Assembly (NCBI GenBank): GCA_910592205.1
Contig: CAJVPJ010000058.1
Span: forward strand, 1 to 52,288
Direction: 5' to 3'
DNA: 52,288 nucleotides
From: Paraglomus occultum
Taxonomy: Eukaryota > Glomeromycota > Glomeromycetes > Paraglomerales > Paraglomeraceae
The position numbers were made by a program, and so were the translations under genes. The notes beneath the pieces were generated by a model that was given only the letters and a program-made list of their open reading frames with translations, had not been told where the DNA came from and did not search any database. Positions 33,037 to 45,678 of the stretch are shown piece by piece; position 1 is the first letter of the stretch, and each line of letters starts with the position of its first letter.

Positions 33037-34357
33037 TAGGCTATTCTAGCATTATTGCATAGGTAAACTTTTGGAATCTATAATCTAGCTAGTATGCGTG
33101 AAATTATTACAGTACTTCTCCAGCTTTGATGTTATCACAGATGATGGGCCTGAATTTGTTTGGCATTCCAAATGCTACTGTTTCACAGTTGTAATAGAGT
33201 CAGACATAAGACATTGTGCTTTTTCTAGCATATACATGCACTTATCTCAAAAGTTGTTGTAATGATGGTATAGGTACTGCTAAATAAGTAAAGACAAAAC
33301 CTTTGTTTTGTATTCCAGAGTTATAAATTGCATAAATAATGTGCTAGACATGTTTATGTTCGATATAAATAATTTTGTAACACACTGTATACTAATACCA
33401 TCAATTACTATGGTGTTGTCGAGCCAATATACACAAAACCTTTCATCATTTAATTTCAAATTAAAGGCTTTATGACAATTTAGTGACGTTTAACTACGAT
33501 TTATACGATCAAATATCGGTCTTGTATACGATTCTCCTAGAATATTATTTAATCTCGAGTATTACGTCTATTCCTCTAGTGGGATTAGACTAAAATCCTA
33601 TCGGTCGGGAAATATAAACTAACTATGCACAAAAAAATTAAATAATAATCCTGATCACGATTAATGGCAAGTATAATCACAGAAATCGCAGTCGGCCGTT
33701 TTCGTTTCTCAATAGTTTATTAATTACACCACAATTATGGCATATTAATTATGAATAAAACATACTTTTTATCTTTAACACGGTTTTTATTCGAATATAA
33801 AGGACTATCCTAAGTATAAGCAAGGAATGAACTGAAAATACTGCTAAAGATACTGCTCTGCTATTGTCGAACCACTCTTTTAGCTCTATTCGTGTTGTTT
33901 ACTAGTGACAAGATTTTTGGACTAAAGAGAACATCGTACAATTATAAGCGACAAAAAATTGGGATATAAGATCTCTCCTTCCATCGAACCATCAGATCTA
34001 TAACTTATAATCGTGGAAAAGTTGACATGGCTTATTTTTTCATCTTCTATTTTTATTGATTTAAGATTGTGCGGTTATTATGAAGCTTATTCTATTTGGT
34101 ACGTACAGTAACAACAAGTGATATAATATTAATAATGACGGTGTTGCTATATTAATATCGGTGGACTACATGATGATAGTGTAGAGTATCCATCATGATG
34201 TTTCTCTTGTCATCTATTTCTCAAGATCTTGTCTTTTTCTTAAGACAAAAAATGTGGCTGACTTATCATTACATTGATAAGTTGCTATTAAGTTTTGGTA
34301 TAAACAATATGATAATAGCAACAGATTGCAGAGTGGAGATCGACTAGTTCAAACTTG
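33037..34357. other. intergenic region with decayed transposon sequence
   Basis: The left part probably holds the rest of the Tc1 relic. A block at about 33,770-33,825 (ATCTTTAACACGGTTTTTATT followed by GACTATCCTAAG) resembles one at about 51,275-51,310. Two ATTAATAT palindromes occur at about 34,127 and 34,149. Confidence 0.4.
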
Positions 34358-35581
34358 TTAGCTCCATCCAAAATGTTTATCCAGCTGAGAGGTTGTCAAC
34401 ACAGGGGATGGATAATAATAAAGTCTACCGCCGTAAGTAGAAGTACAAACAGTGCGGTAAGAAACTGATGTGTTTGATTGTAACACATGAGCTTTTAGCA
34501 ACCTTAAATGAGTCTGCCTGTATATTGTTACTCCAACTCCACCTGAAATAACAGGAGTTTCAGCATATCTGCAGCGGTTAAACAGGTTGAAAAAGCTTGC
34601 CTGCACTTGCTCATCATCATTTTTTTCGGATCGCTTTCTCTTGCGAGGTTTTTCGAAAATTCTGGACAATAATGTAAATTGTCAAGCTGCTTAAAAACTG
34701 ATGTGTAGCTATCGCTCGGAACTGTTCGCAACAAGGTGCTCGCTAAAACCCAGTTTAAACTGTTGACGCGTAGCTTGTGTTCGATACAATTATCAGCGCT
34801 GATGATGATTGATTGATTGATTTGGTGACATCTACGGCTGTATGATGACGTGCTATGACGTACCATATTTACTATATTAGTTATTATTTTAATTAACAAA
34901 TGGAATATTCCGGAAGGGTTGTATTCAAAAATGACAATGAGTCAAGTCCATTATTGTCTGAAGGCTTATAGCGATAGTATTAACACTTCATTATTTGATA
35001 AATCAGTAATATGATTGAGAGATATAGATGCTATACACAATCTTTTCCACTTTTTTTTTGTTGTGAAGTCAAATCGCAAGTAATTTATTACGAATGTTAA
35101 ACCTCTTCCTAAGAAATTGAATGAGAGCGAAAATAGCTATTGTAAAAAAAAATATATATATAAAGCAATAAAAACCACTGAATGCTAAAATACCTGTGAA
35201 AGCCTCCTGATTTCTTCTTCACCTTCAATTGACTCCGCATCACTTTCACTTTCACACTTTCCGAGTCATCAATTACAATGGTTTCCACAGATTCAGTTGA
35301 TATTGAATGTGTAATGTGGATATCCGCAGTGTCTTGGCAAATTTTTTTGAAAGATCTTTCTTCTAATAATATCGAAATATAAAATAATTAGTTCAGCTGA
35401 TTCTCAACTTCTAGCTAAAAAAATGTTAATTGGTACCTCTTCCTATCTCTTTTTTTCGATGCCCAGACAATCCAGCATTGAATATTCCATCATTGACCGT
35501 TCCGATTCCTAGAGCTACCCTTAAATGCGGCTGGCTGGCGGTCAGGCCGAGTACCCAATAAATTTGGAAAATTAGTAGCAT
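34358..35581 (-). CDS. predicted small secreted-type protein with basic NLS-like motif
   Basis: Three exons fit in phase: 35581-35437, 35362-35194 and 34661-34358 (618 nt, 205 aa), with introns of 74 and 532 bp. The N-terminus MLLIFQIYWVLGLTASQPH is hydrophobic, with a plausible signal-peptidase site after TAS. A strongly basic KPRKRKRSEKNDDE motif follows at about residue 107 and resembles a nuclear localisation signal. The C-terminal domain (FFNLFNRCRYAETPV to LDKHFGWS) contains several Tyr and Cys and no known motif. An alternative frame upstream (QLEIVKALVKDATNFPNLLG, ending near 35,487) is also open and could belong to a different model or to a frameshifted older gene. The start is therefore uncertain, and the function is unknown. 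Confidence 0.4.
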
Positions 35582-36010
35582 CCTTAACTAGTGCCTTTAC
35601 AATTTCTAACTGGGAAACTACATTGGATCCCGATATTGAGAATCTATTGAGAAGACCCAATTAAAGTAAAATAATACATGTATTTCGCGAGAACTTTTAC
35701 CTACAACGAATAATTTTATGTAAAATTCTGCTTTATTAGATAGTATAGAGTATCTTGCTATATTTTCTCTTTCCCTCGTGTGAATCTAAAGAGTCAATAC
35801 ACAGATAGGCTATTGAGAAGTAGTGGTATGTTTTTTGCAGACAAGATTGGCATAGAGAAAAGCGATTCCTGGGCAATTTTTGTATTTGATTACTAGAGCT
35901 ATACGCAACCATGGGTGTGTACTTTATAGATTAAATTTTTAGCCGCGTCTCGTGATGTGTGGTGTGCAGCCAATAATATCTTAATTTAGAGTCAGCAGAA
36001 TCTTGTCTTA

Positions 36011-37006
36011 TCAGTCAACGCGCTTATTAACTGCTTTACAAATATTTTCAAATTCAGCCAAATCTTCAAATTCTGTTGTATTCTCTCCAAGTATGAATTC
36101 CGCTTGACGTGTTCGTACCAAATCTACCAAATGAGCCGCCGTATCGAGCTCCATGGCAATATCTCTAATTAAAGAACGAATATAAGTCCCTCCACCACAC
36201 TCGACTCTAAGTTTAAATATCGGATATTGTGACGCGTCAGTTGATGTATCTAACATGGCGTCTGCGTGATCTTGTATTGGCGGTTTATAATTATGATGTG
36301 TAGTAAAGTCGAGCAGCTCTAGGCGATCTATACGCACATCGCGTGGTTCAATTGGTCTTGGTAGTTCAACATTCTTACGCGCATATTCGTACAGGCGCGT
36401 GCCATCCATGCGCAATGCAGAGTATCTTGAGGACAAATACATATTAGACAATCATTCAAGTTGTACATGAATATTAACTACGTCAACACACTCACTTGGG
36501 TGGAATCTGTTTCGTGACCCCGACAAATTTTGGTAAAATAGCTTGTAATTTCTCTTGTAGCCCATTATACACAGGTTTCACCTCTGTGACTTGTCCGTCA
36601 GCATCAAGAGTGTCAGTTTGGAAACCAAACATTGCAGTGGCTTCATACACCTATCTTAATCAATCGATCGATTAATCGAATGAGTTCACTCGGATCACAT
36701 CTCAGCTGCCAAAAGTCCTAATATTAAAACATGCCATTTAATTATAAATTTCACCTTGTCACATTTAAAAAACCTTTGTAAATCTTTTGTCCCATTATTC
36801 ACTCCCACGACCAATACTCCTGATGCCATTGGATCTAGTGTTCCTCCGTGTCCTAATTTGATTGCTTTTCTACGCATCATTTCTATTTTTGTGGCTGCCG
36901 CATAAGCGCGAGCAGCTTTGTTGATTAATGCTAGGACTTGCGTGCATGTCATACCACGCGGTTTGTTAGTTGCAAAGAGTCCATGAAGTTCTATCTTCTT
37001 TGCCAT
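36011..37006 (-). CDS. PUS4: TruB/Pus4-type tRNA pseudouridine synthase
   Basis: Three exons: 37006-36755, 36650-36496 and 36425-36011 (822 nt, 273 aa). Enzymes of this family convert U55 in the T-loop of tRNAs to pseudouridine. Motifs in order: LFATNKPRGMTC (motif I), GHGGTLDPMASGVLVVG with the catalytic Asp (about residue 58), YEATAMFGFQTDTLDADG, PPKYSALRMDGTRLYEYAR across intron 2, and GGGTYIRSLIRDIAMELDTA. The length is near bacterial TruB and shorter than yeast Pus4, with no long C-terminal extension or obvious mitochondrial presequence. The gene could equally be called TRUB1/TRUB2-like. Confidence 0.93.
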
Positions 37007-38902
37007 GCTTAACCACGTACTGAAGCAAAATTTTCCGTTCTATGGTCACCTGATTAAAATCAAGTTCACATGATTGCGAACTCCGTTCGTGATACGAATT
37101 CTCCGGGGTTGTCACTAACAGCAGCCGAAGCGATGAGAATATATTCTGTCTCTACAGATAAATGCATGTGGTTACCATGGCGTAGAGTATATAATTGGTA
37201 ATGGATAGTCGTGTTTTACATGTATTTATTAGAGAGATGAAATGACGTAAATGGGAATGTGAGATTGGAGTGTATAATCCGTGTAAACAGAAGGCTTCAT
37301 AATGACGGAAAAGGATTTGTAGACGAGAAATTTGGTGAATTTTCATAGAAGAGGTAAAACGTACTATGAATTGGTCAGAATAGTTATCGCTAATATTGTT
37401 AGGCTGGGAAGAATAAAAGAGACACATTAAGAAAAACAATTTAATATAAATGTTGAGCAGCCACTATCAGCAAACAACGTATTAAACATGGGGGTTTCTT
37501 CAGTAAATTTAAATATGATAAATTCTGAATCTCAGAATTCATCAGCATTCTCATTGATTAAAGCATCGTCAATAGCCTCCCTCACTTATCGTGTATTCGC
37601 AATTAAAATCCATTGCCTCACAAAAATTTTGGATTACATTTTTTTAATGCGCGTTCTCTAACTTTGATCAATTGCTAAAATGACTTGAGTGCTGTATGTC
37701 AAGCAAAAACATTCATTGGCATGATTCAAAGAAGCGGCTTTTATGGTGAAGGAAAAATTGTTGTAGTTCTCACAACATGACATTTTGACACGTATCTATG
37801 GAAAACCCATTGAGTGATTAACCATTTCAATAGCAGGCGACACAATATCAAATCTTAGACAGCAACCAAATGATAAATTATGTTCTTCCTGGTGCTTTAT
37901 AAGAGTGATTACATTCTATAGCAACCGTTTTATATCTTTTTTTTTAAAAAAAAAGCAACCGCTATCAATACACTTGCACATGAAGCATTCGTGCAGTCTT
38001 TTGATTGCGTAATGATTTTGAACGATACGACCATCCCAACCCATAGCGGTACCCCACTTATTTGCCTATATCGATAAATACAGTCAGCGATGCACAACAG
38101 TATTTTGCAGTGCATTGATGACTTATTAAGTCATATTGCAGTTGCCAAACATTTTGTGGAAAGGTGCTTTTACCATAAATCGTAAAGAAGTGTTTGAAAA
38201 TTAAACTATACTAAATTAAGCATTCTACATTCTATACATCCGTGAAGACTGCGGACGTGATACCTGCGATTGTTTTACAGTAGCTCTCTTATGCCCAACC
38301 ACTCTGCACCCATCTATTGTTCGCGTTACCTGCCTCATTCTAACGAAATACAAATCTATCGAGAACTGTGGAATATAACAGATACAGATACAGATACAGT
38401 ATGTACTACAAATCCGTTGACTTTTTAGATACTTGTGACGTACTAGTATACAAAATTGATTGAATTAGATCATTCCGCATATTCTAGACTTTTAAGCTCA
38501 TCAATGTCCGATTCAATGATGCAAGTCGAATTGTTCAGGGTTGTGCCACAAACTCATTTGTAGACAGTACAAAGATCGAACTTTAAATTGAAGCCATGAT
38601 CGAATGATCGACCTTTTGCATGCTACAACCCGAAATCTATTCTATAATAATGATAGACGAGTATCAATTCCTTCCCAAAACCTCTCCGAATACACACAAT
38701 TCGCTTAATAATGTATTATTCATCCTTATGATGAATTTTTATTATATTCAATTACCGGAAATACATATTAATTTTTTTTTACATACCTTGGCAAATCTAG
38801 TTTACTACAGAAGCTAAAAAAGTTATATACAAGAATAATACAAAACATGTGAAAATGGAAAATAAAAGCACAGAACACCTGTGCGAACGTATTGCTTATA
38901 CA
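37007..38902. other. intergenic region
   Basis: This 1.9 kb stretch lies upstream of the PUS4 gene. It holds a GATACA microsatellite near 38,381-38,400 and AT-rich sequence. No gene is supported. Confidence 0.5.
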
Positions 38903-39007
38903 TCATTTGGAAAATACATCGTAGAGTACTGCAAGTAAAGCCATCATAATGAAAATAAGGTAAGAAAACCAAACAGCAGCAGCCAAACCATTAAGCAAGA
39001 AAGTAGG

Positions 39008-39215
39008 TTGTCGGCGCCGGATATTGATGACGAGCTGGTGGTGGTTGTTGTTGATGCTGCTGTTGCTGCTGCTGCTGTTGCCGTGGTGATCGTTGTGGTT
39101 GTGATTGCGGTTGTGATTGCGGTTGTCATTGCGGTTGTCATTGTGGTTGTGATTGCGGCGGCGGTGGCTGTTGTCGTTGTTGTTGTTGTTGTTGCTGCTG
39201 CTGTTGTTGTTGTGA
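39008..39215. repeat. GTT/GCT and GGTTGTGATTGC simple-repeat tract
   Basis: Compound trinucleotide (GTT, GCT) and 12-bp GGTTGTGATTGC-type tandem repeats cover the 3' end of the bZIP coding region and its flank. On the minus strand they encode polyGln and Pro/Gln in the bZIP frame and Asn/His or Thr/Ala runs in the other frames. All reading frames stay open because of the repeat. Confidence 0.85.
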
Positions 39216-40821
39216 CGATTGAGCAAGTATAGGTGCAGGCATCTGAATTCCGTAAGACTGTAAGTATTCAGGGATTATTCCGCAGTCACAGCCACCGTGA
39301 CAGATCATTAGCGATTTCAAATACAATACTTGTTCACGCAAGTGATTTACCGTATTAGTAAGTATTGTTTTTTCGGATTCAAGATCTTCCACGTGTTTCT
39401 TTAGATTGGTCGTAAATTCCTTTTTCTTTTGTCTACATTTGAGAGCTTAATAATGGCCTAATCGTAAGAATACGATCACAGTAAATCACACACAGACACA
39501 CACACGTATATACACATAAAATGTACGTACCAGCCTGCCTATTTCTTTCCAAAAATTTCGCTCTTTTCTCATCTTGCGTTATTTCCAGCTCTTCTGATGC
39601 TTTTCTTTTACGAGAAGTCCGAGTTGGCGATGGTGCATCAACCACCAATGTTTCTTGGGTTCCTGTCTGCTCGTTTCTGTCATTTACCTGCTCCACATGA
39701 TCATTATGGTTTTTCTGGTTTGCATTACACCTGGCTTTACAAATACTACCATCATCTGTTCCATAATTTGTGCCGCTATCGTTCATGTCTTTTTCTTTTT
39801 CGTTTTTCTTCTTATTATTATTATTAATGGTATTATTTTCATATTTGTTGTTCCTGTAGCTGTTCTTATTGTCATCATTATTGGCTCTCCGTGCAACGGT
39901 ATTTGCCGCATTGCTATCATTCAAACTCATATCATTGCTACCGTTGATAATGATATCAATGTCCTTACTGCCTCTTCGATCGTAGTTTTTAATGCCTGCG
40001 ACAAATCCCGCATCACAGTTTTCGTTATAGGTGGTTGGATAGTTGTTGATGCCAGCTCGACAATCAGTAGAGAATGTATTGAAACTACCTTCTGTGGTGG
40101 TGAATGGACCTTGGAAGCTCGTCAAGAGGTTGTATGATGTGTTGGCAGCAGCAGTGGGATTCGAATTACTATTGTTGGAAGCACTCTCATTGACCATGGC
40201 GAATTGAAGATCATTGTTCATGTAGACATCGAAATTCGTAATGTCTGGCGCAACATCACTGTTCAGGTTACCATCGAGGACATTGTTCATGTCTGCGTTG
40301 ACGAGGTTTTCCATTTCAGGATAGATTTCAGTGGCTGTGGCGGTAGTGGTGGTAGTGGTGGTAGTGGTGGTAGTTGAGACAGCAGTGTTGTTGGGACCAA
40401 CGTAAATGTTGTTTACGTCAGTGAAAATGCCTTCGACACATGGGGAAGCGGGTCCATGAACGACGGTAGGAGACGCTGCTTGCATAACTGTGAGTAGTCA
40501 ATATAAAATGCTGTGTTAGACTGGCATTTCAAAATTGTTGGGTTTTCTCCCTAATAATATTATTTTAATGTCAATTAAAGAGACTGGTATCTCGCGGTTG
40601 TAATGCGTATAACAAAGATCTGAGACGAGTTTGCAATGTTTTAAAAAAAAAATCTGTTTTGACTTACGGTCAAAGTCGACCTCGCTTTGATTGCCGTCGT
40701 AACAATTTCCGAGAGCTAGTAGTAAACTGAATTCCTCTGTGGAGAGAGCCATTATGCTCGAAGGAGTATCGATTTCCGAGGCGCTTGGAGTGGTCAAGGC
40801 AGATGTATCTGAAAGAGGCAT
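39138..40821 (-). CDS. ATF1: ATF1/CREB-type bZIP transcription factor
   Basis: Three exons: 40821-40668, 40487-39531 and 39445-39138 (1,419 nt, 472 aa). The basic region and zipper cross intron 2: FLERNRQA then ALKCRQKKKEFTTNLKKH and a leucine-zipper segment (EDLESEKTILTNTVNHL), ending in SLMICH. This is the pattern of fungal Atf1/AtfA and animal ATF2, nuclear dimers that bind CRE sites (TGACGTCA) downstream of stress MAP kinases. The long middle part is Asn-, Ser-, Asp- and Thr-rich, with a polyThr run of 11, and SPTRTSRKRK is a possible phosphorylation and NLS site. The C-terminus is polyGln followed by Pro. A second in-frame Met (MALSTEEF) lies 23 codons downstream. The stop falls inside the simple-repeat tract. 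Confidence 0.9.
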
Positions 40822-43800
40822 CTCTTGCGATATTTACAATAAGGGAGTGATGTTTGTGGAAATGATGCAATCTGTTGACCGGTTTTTATTGTGAGCGTGT
40901 GTGAATATGAAATGGGGGAGAATAGTAATGGAGTGTGAGGAAAGGTGATGGTGGTGGGATGGAGATTGATGAGGATTTTACTAGTGATAGGATTTTTTTA
41001 CTTAGTGAAGAGGCTCGAGTAGCACGCAGTGAAACCGCGGTGTCAAATTCTCTTGGAAAGGTGTTTATATGCAAAGATACAGGCTTATATATATCACGAT
41101 TAATTGATTTGGTCTGGGTATATTTTGTTTAGATTGGTACTTGGTCTTTTTGACATGCTTGTCGTACCATTGTGGGGTTGTCAGACGCTGACTGGCACAT
41201 GTAAACTTAGCATTTAGCTATACTAAAGTGTACAGATCGAAGGTTTTACAACGGAGAGTAGCATAAATAAACGGCTCTATTCTTAATTGAAATTGATATG
41301 ATGTCATCACGCTTTTTAACTGTTGAAATGAGGTGGTACAAGTGTTTGATTCATATTGTATAAACAAGTAAAAATACATAAAGCGCTTTAGAAACAAAAA
41401 ACGAATTAATGAAACGGGTGGGAAAGTCTTAAGTTAATTGGCGTCTTAACTAATAACGGATGATTGCCGGGGGAGAGCGAGCTGGGAGGGTGGAATAAAA
41501 TAGAATAAATTACCTTTTTTTTTCAACAAAAAGTTACTTATTGTTGTTATTAACCGTCTCCAATATGGTATAACATAGCTGCAATTTCAAATCAGACAAG
41601 AAAATAAACTTGAATATTATACAAGCAAATAGTATAACAGCATGTCGATACTGGACATATATACCTATATACATGTATATTTAATTAATTAACGGATCTA
41701 GACCCAATGGATTGATTTATTGTAATTGGGATAATAATAATATACTGTATTATGTGTGATCTTTGTTAGTCGCGTTAAGCGCCCATCTAAAAATTCATTG
41801 CTGCAATGTGTTGCCATTGGCGTACGTGTGTTTAATTTGTAGTACACTGAAAAGAAACTTTCCTATTACAGTGATACAACATGAAGATCACTTAAACAAA
41901 TTCCAGAAATATGCAAATGGGCAATTGGGGTATTTTAATTGATGAGCAGAGCGGGCTATCATCGTCCTGTGCGCTTGTTTAAAAACAAGGTTACAACAAT
42001 GACGTAAATAAAATTCAGCTGTCCAAAAACGGTATCCATTTAACGTTAAAGCCAAACAACAAGCAAGCAGATACCAAATAGGCAGTCCTTATAATCAGCC
42101 AACAAATAAACACAATCACATGTCGAGATCTATAAACTATGTATTACCATGATTGAAAAAAAAAAAACTAAAAAGTATAAATATCTTTCCTGGTATATCG
42201 CATATAAAGTTTCGCAACATGGAAACCACATTCGTTTGTGGCAGGTATACGACCTACCCCCCGCTATCTTGTACTTTATCTTTTGTTTCTTGTGTTTGCT
42301 TGCCTGCCTGCCATACCTACCCCCCTTCCCCTTTCCTCAATTGCAAGCATTACAATGGCCAATAACTGCTCATTAAATATATATATAGTATGGGCTATTT
42401 GTTGGTGCCGAGTCGAACATATTGTTATATTTATTACAGTGCATAAATTATCGGCCAATCATTGGTTTTATCAGCATGTGACTTTTGTGCTGTGCAACGT
42501 GAAGATATCATTTTTTTTTTTTACAATCATTAGCCCGTCCGCATCCCCCCCCACCTCAATAAACCGTTTATTTTTGTACTTTAATGGAGTACATAATTTA
42601 ATCGAACGATTATCGCTTAATCTCATTCTTTAACCCTTTTTTTTTTGCATCCGACAATGTTTATCCAATTCAAAAATTGTTTGTATGCATAATGAATACG
42701 CGAAAAGCCAGATTTGTTTGTTTTCACCCGTGATCTTCATTCGGACAATTATATAATTTTATATCAATTTGCTTGTTTGCCAAAAGAAAAAAAGATCGAA
42801 ATAAGACGAAAAATTTAATGGGTGGTGAAAAGAATAAAATATATTTATACTGTATATTGTGTTCGATCGGTTTGCCGGCGTTATCGTTTCTATCATGTAC
42901 GCTTGCATGTTTGTTTACGATCTGTATGGACGGAAGGCCTGCGGTCAACCATCGTTGTCGGTAATCGCGGGACCCGGTCTATTTCTGTATATACATATGA
43001 CCCCACAATATCTTCACTGGAAATTATTATAGCGGAATCCGCAGCGAAATCGAAAACCTAACGTGCCTAATCGGGCGTATACAAGCCTATATATTTACCC
43101 GAATCTCCAACAATCTTTTCGCTCCCGCCCCCCTTCCTCGAAAGACTCTCACTTTCAACAATGTTCATGCTTCATCACTTTGTTATCAGCCTGCAAACTT
43201 CCCACGATGATTCCGTCCAAGAGAGTGCTGATCTGAAAAGAATGATCTATTATCATACACTTTTCGATTCAACGATTTTCACATTCCGTGTTGTCAAATG
43301 CCAAGCTATTTGTTATATTAATATTGAACTCGGTAGAAAATCGTTTCAAGGATCACAGTAGGGAAATAAAAAAGTCGAATTGCATGAGATCATGTGGCTA
43401 TATGTTGATATTCAGTAAATATTTATATGGCTTATAAATGTGGGATATTTTGCTGTGAAAATGTTATTGTCGATTACAATTGTGAACAGGTCTTTGTTTG
43501 TTGTTGTCCATATTCACATAACACAGATAATAGCATGTATATGCTTATTAAAAATTGATATACTGTAAGTAATAGTGAAAATTATGGACCTGGTTCATTT
43601 CCCCGACAATAGTTTCTCGGACAATAGTACTCAATTGACATACATGCTCAACAAAGAGTTTGACAAAGGCCAAAATGATTATCGAGTGAAATGGATTATT
43701 GTATGGCCAGACTATCACGCATATAACTACTAATTCAATAATTAGTTCTGGGTAACTGTTTATCCATTGACTCGGATTCTATTGTTTATGTTTGATTGTA

Positions 43801-44524
43801 ATGGTTTGAGATGAACTTACTATTATGGGAGAGAAATAAAATTGGTAAGCAGACAAATTTATCGTGATTAAGGAAAACTAAAAGGAAATTCATTTAATTG
43901 CCCTTACCAAAAAGTCCGATATCTGCGTTAGTGTTTTACATTACTCCTCAAGTAATATTCGTATTGGCCAATCAAATACGCGTAGAAGTTGGTCTAACAG
44001 ACAATTCCTTTCGCACTATCGAATACTTAAACATGTTTGGAAATCAATGCTGAGCTAAAAGTCTTTCGTACGTAGTGTGCTGTATAAAAGACCCGATACA
44101 TAAAACTATTATTATTTTGTACATTAAATCTTAATGATGTTTTTTGATCAAAAATATGGTTCACCAAAGTTTTGTACGCGTGTAGAGGTCAATCGGTGAA
44201 GCCGTCTATCACCCATATTTTTACATGCCCGGCTTTAACGTGAAATACAATGTTCCTGGGCATTCCAAAGTCATAGCGGTCCTCAAGACTGAATAGTAGC
44301 ACCCCAGAAAGATAAACACGTTAATAATCCACTTTATTATATAATCAACTACATTAATATCAACAATTAATATTTTATCCGAAAACCAAAAAGTCTTCGG
44401 GCTGAGCAGTTCCCGCGTATTCAACACAGTAACCATTTTGTCATCGTGTTCATCACCATCCCTTAATATTGCGATCCTCTCTTCACAGACAAGTTTTGTA
44501 TATTCCCACGCGCTATTCTCTCAT
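40822..44524. other. long intergenic region upstream of the bZIP gene
   Basis: This 3.7 kb stretch is the longest apparently gene-free one in the window. It holds pyrimidine-rich tracts (about 42,245-42,340 and 42,540-42,560), homopolymer A/T runs and several ORFs of 60-130 codons with Leu/Phe/Ile-rich, non-family-like translations. A weak candidate at 43161-43361 (plus, 66 codons, starting MFMLHHFVISLQ) follows a CT-rich leader but has no other support. Long upstream regions are common for stress regulators. Confidence 0.4.
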
Positions 44525-45678
44525 TCACTCGTACGTAATATAATCTTTCCTATGCCTACTATTAAATCGCTTTCCCTCTGGGTCGCCCCTATACACGCCT
44601 TGAATAAGTTCATAAAAGTACTTATACCACCATAACAAATTATCAAACTCGCCATTGTATTCGCCTTTATCTTTTTCGCGGTATTCAACAAGAAAATAAT
44701 AAATAGCTTCTATAGTAGCGAGATAATTCTCGCTCCGATTTTGATATCGCCAAAACATAGTCTTGCGCGGATGCAATGTGACCTTGCGAAAAGAAGACAA
44801 GGCTGTCGTGTATTTCAAGATGCTTATGGCTTGTTTCCAGGTACCATCTATTACGACAAGTTTGTCAAAAGAGTCGAGAGGTATTGTATCGAGTGTTTGG
44901 GCATCGGGTGCAGGATACAAAAGCAGTATGCGAGATGGATCAGAGTACGCGGGAATCGAGGTACTGGGATAGACGGAGACGGAAGTTGGAGAGATTAAAC
45001 GCGCGTGGATTGCTGTCGATTTTCCTGAACGTTCACCCGGATGTTTTATACTAATAAACAGATCAGAAATCAAAAGGGAAGAGAGGATGGGGACGCGCGA
45101 GTGGGAGGGGGGCGGGTTGGAATAGAAAGTTAAGAATGTGAATTATGAGCGTAAACCAAAAAAGAATCGTGCCAAGTCTCACCTCGGCCTGTCTCATTAT
45201 TCGGGCTGTCACATTAAATTCTCTTGCCCTCTCCCAACGAAAAACTTACACATCAATGTCAATAGGCAATTCCAACTTGGGCATCACGTTCTCACATGCT
45301 TTATCCACGACAAAGCAATCATGGCAGAAATACTTGACGAATCTGTTACACGTAGGACATGGTTTTCTTTCTGTTATCGTATCTAGTATATCTGTTGGAG
45401 ATATCTGAAAGGCGGCGAAGGGAGACGTGGAAAGTGGAGCCGAAGCTGATCCGAGAGGATTGTAAACTTTGGTTGTCTGCAGAGTACCAAAGAGAGTGCT
45501 TGAAGTGTCAAGAGCAGGGAAGGGATCTGGGTAATGGAGGGAGAGAGACAACGGAGGGGCAAGGAGAGAAAACGAGACCACGTGTTGAATTGATTAATAA
45601 CGGCTATTCTGATTAAGAAAATTGGTCAAAGATCGTCGGGTTTTTACCTAACGTGTCGGCTTGGTTTTCTGTCGCCAT
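44525..45678 (-). CDS. DTWD1: DTW-domain tRNA-uridine aminocarboxypropyltransferase
   Basis: Three exons: 45678-45648, 45526-45250 and 45050-44525 (834 nt, 277 aa). DTW-domain enzymes (bacterial TapT, animal DTWD1/2) transfer the 3-amino-3-carboxypropyl group of S-adenosylmethionine to uridines in tRNA, making acp3U. A zinc-ribbon-like CPTC-x7-CHDC motif (about residues 75-89) precedes LPIDIDVIKHPGERSGKSTA, which crosses intron 2. The family signature appears as VVIDGTWKQA, followed by RKTMFWRY. The first exon codes for only ten residues, and the exon 2 acceptor follows a strong pyrimidine tract. The length and motif order fit DTWD1 better than DTWD2. Confidence 0.9.

Noticed and set aside
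35443-35640. Alternative frame reading QLEIVKALVKDATNFPNLLG as the first exon of the effector-like gene
   Set aside because: It ends at a stop without a usable donor that keeps phase with the next exon. Kept only as a caveat.
39008-39232. Val/Ala-rich plus-strand ORF
   Set aside because: Pure translation of the GTT/GCT simple repeat.
42149-43061. Overlapping Leu/Phe/Pro-rich ORFs on both strands
   Set aside because: Pyrimidine-rich promoter-like DNA, no splice partners, no recognisable domain.
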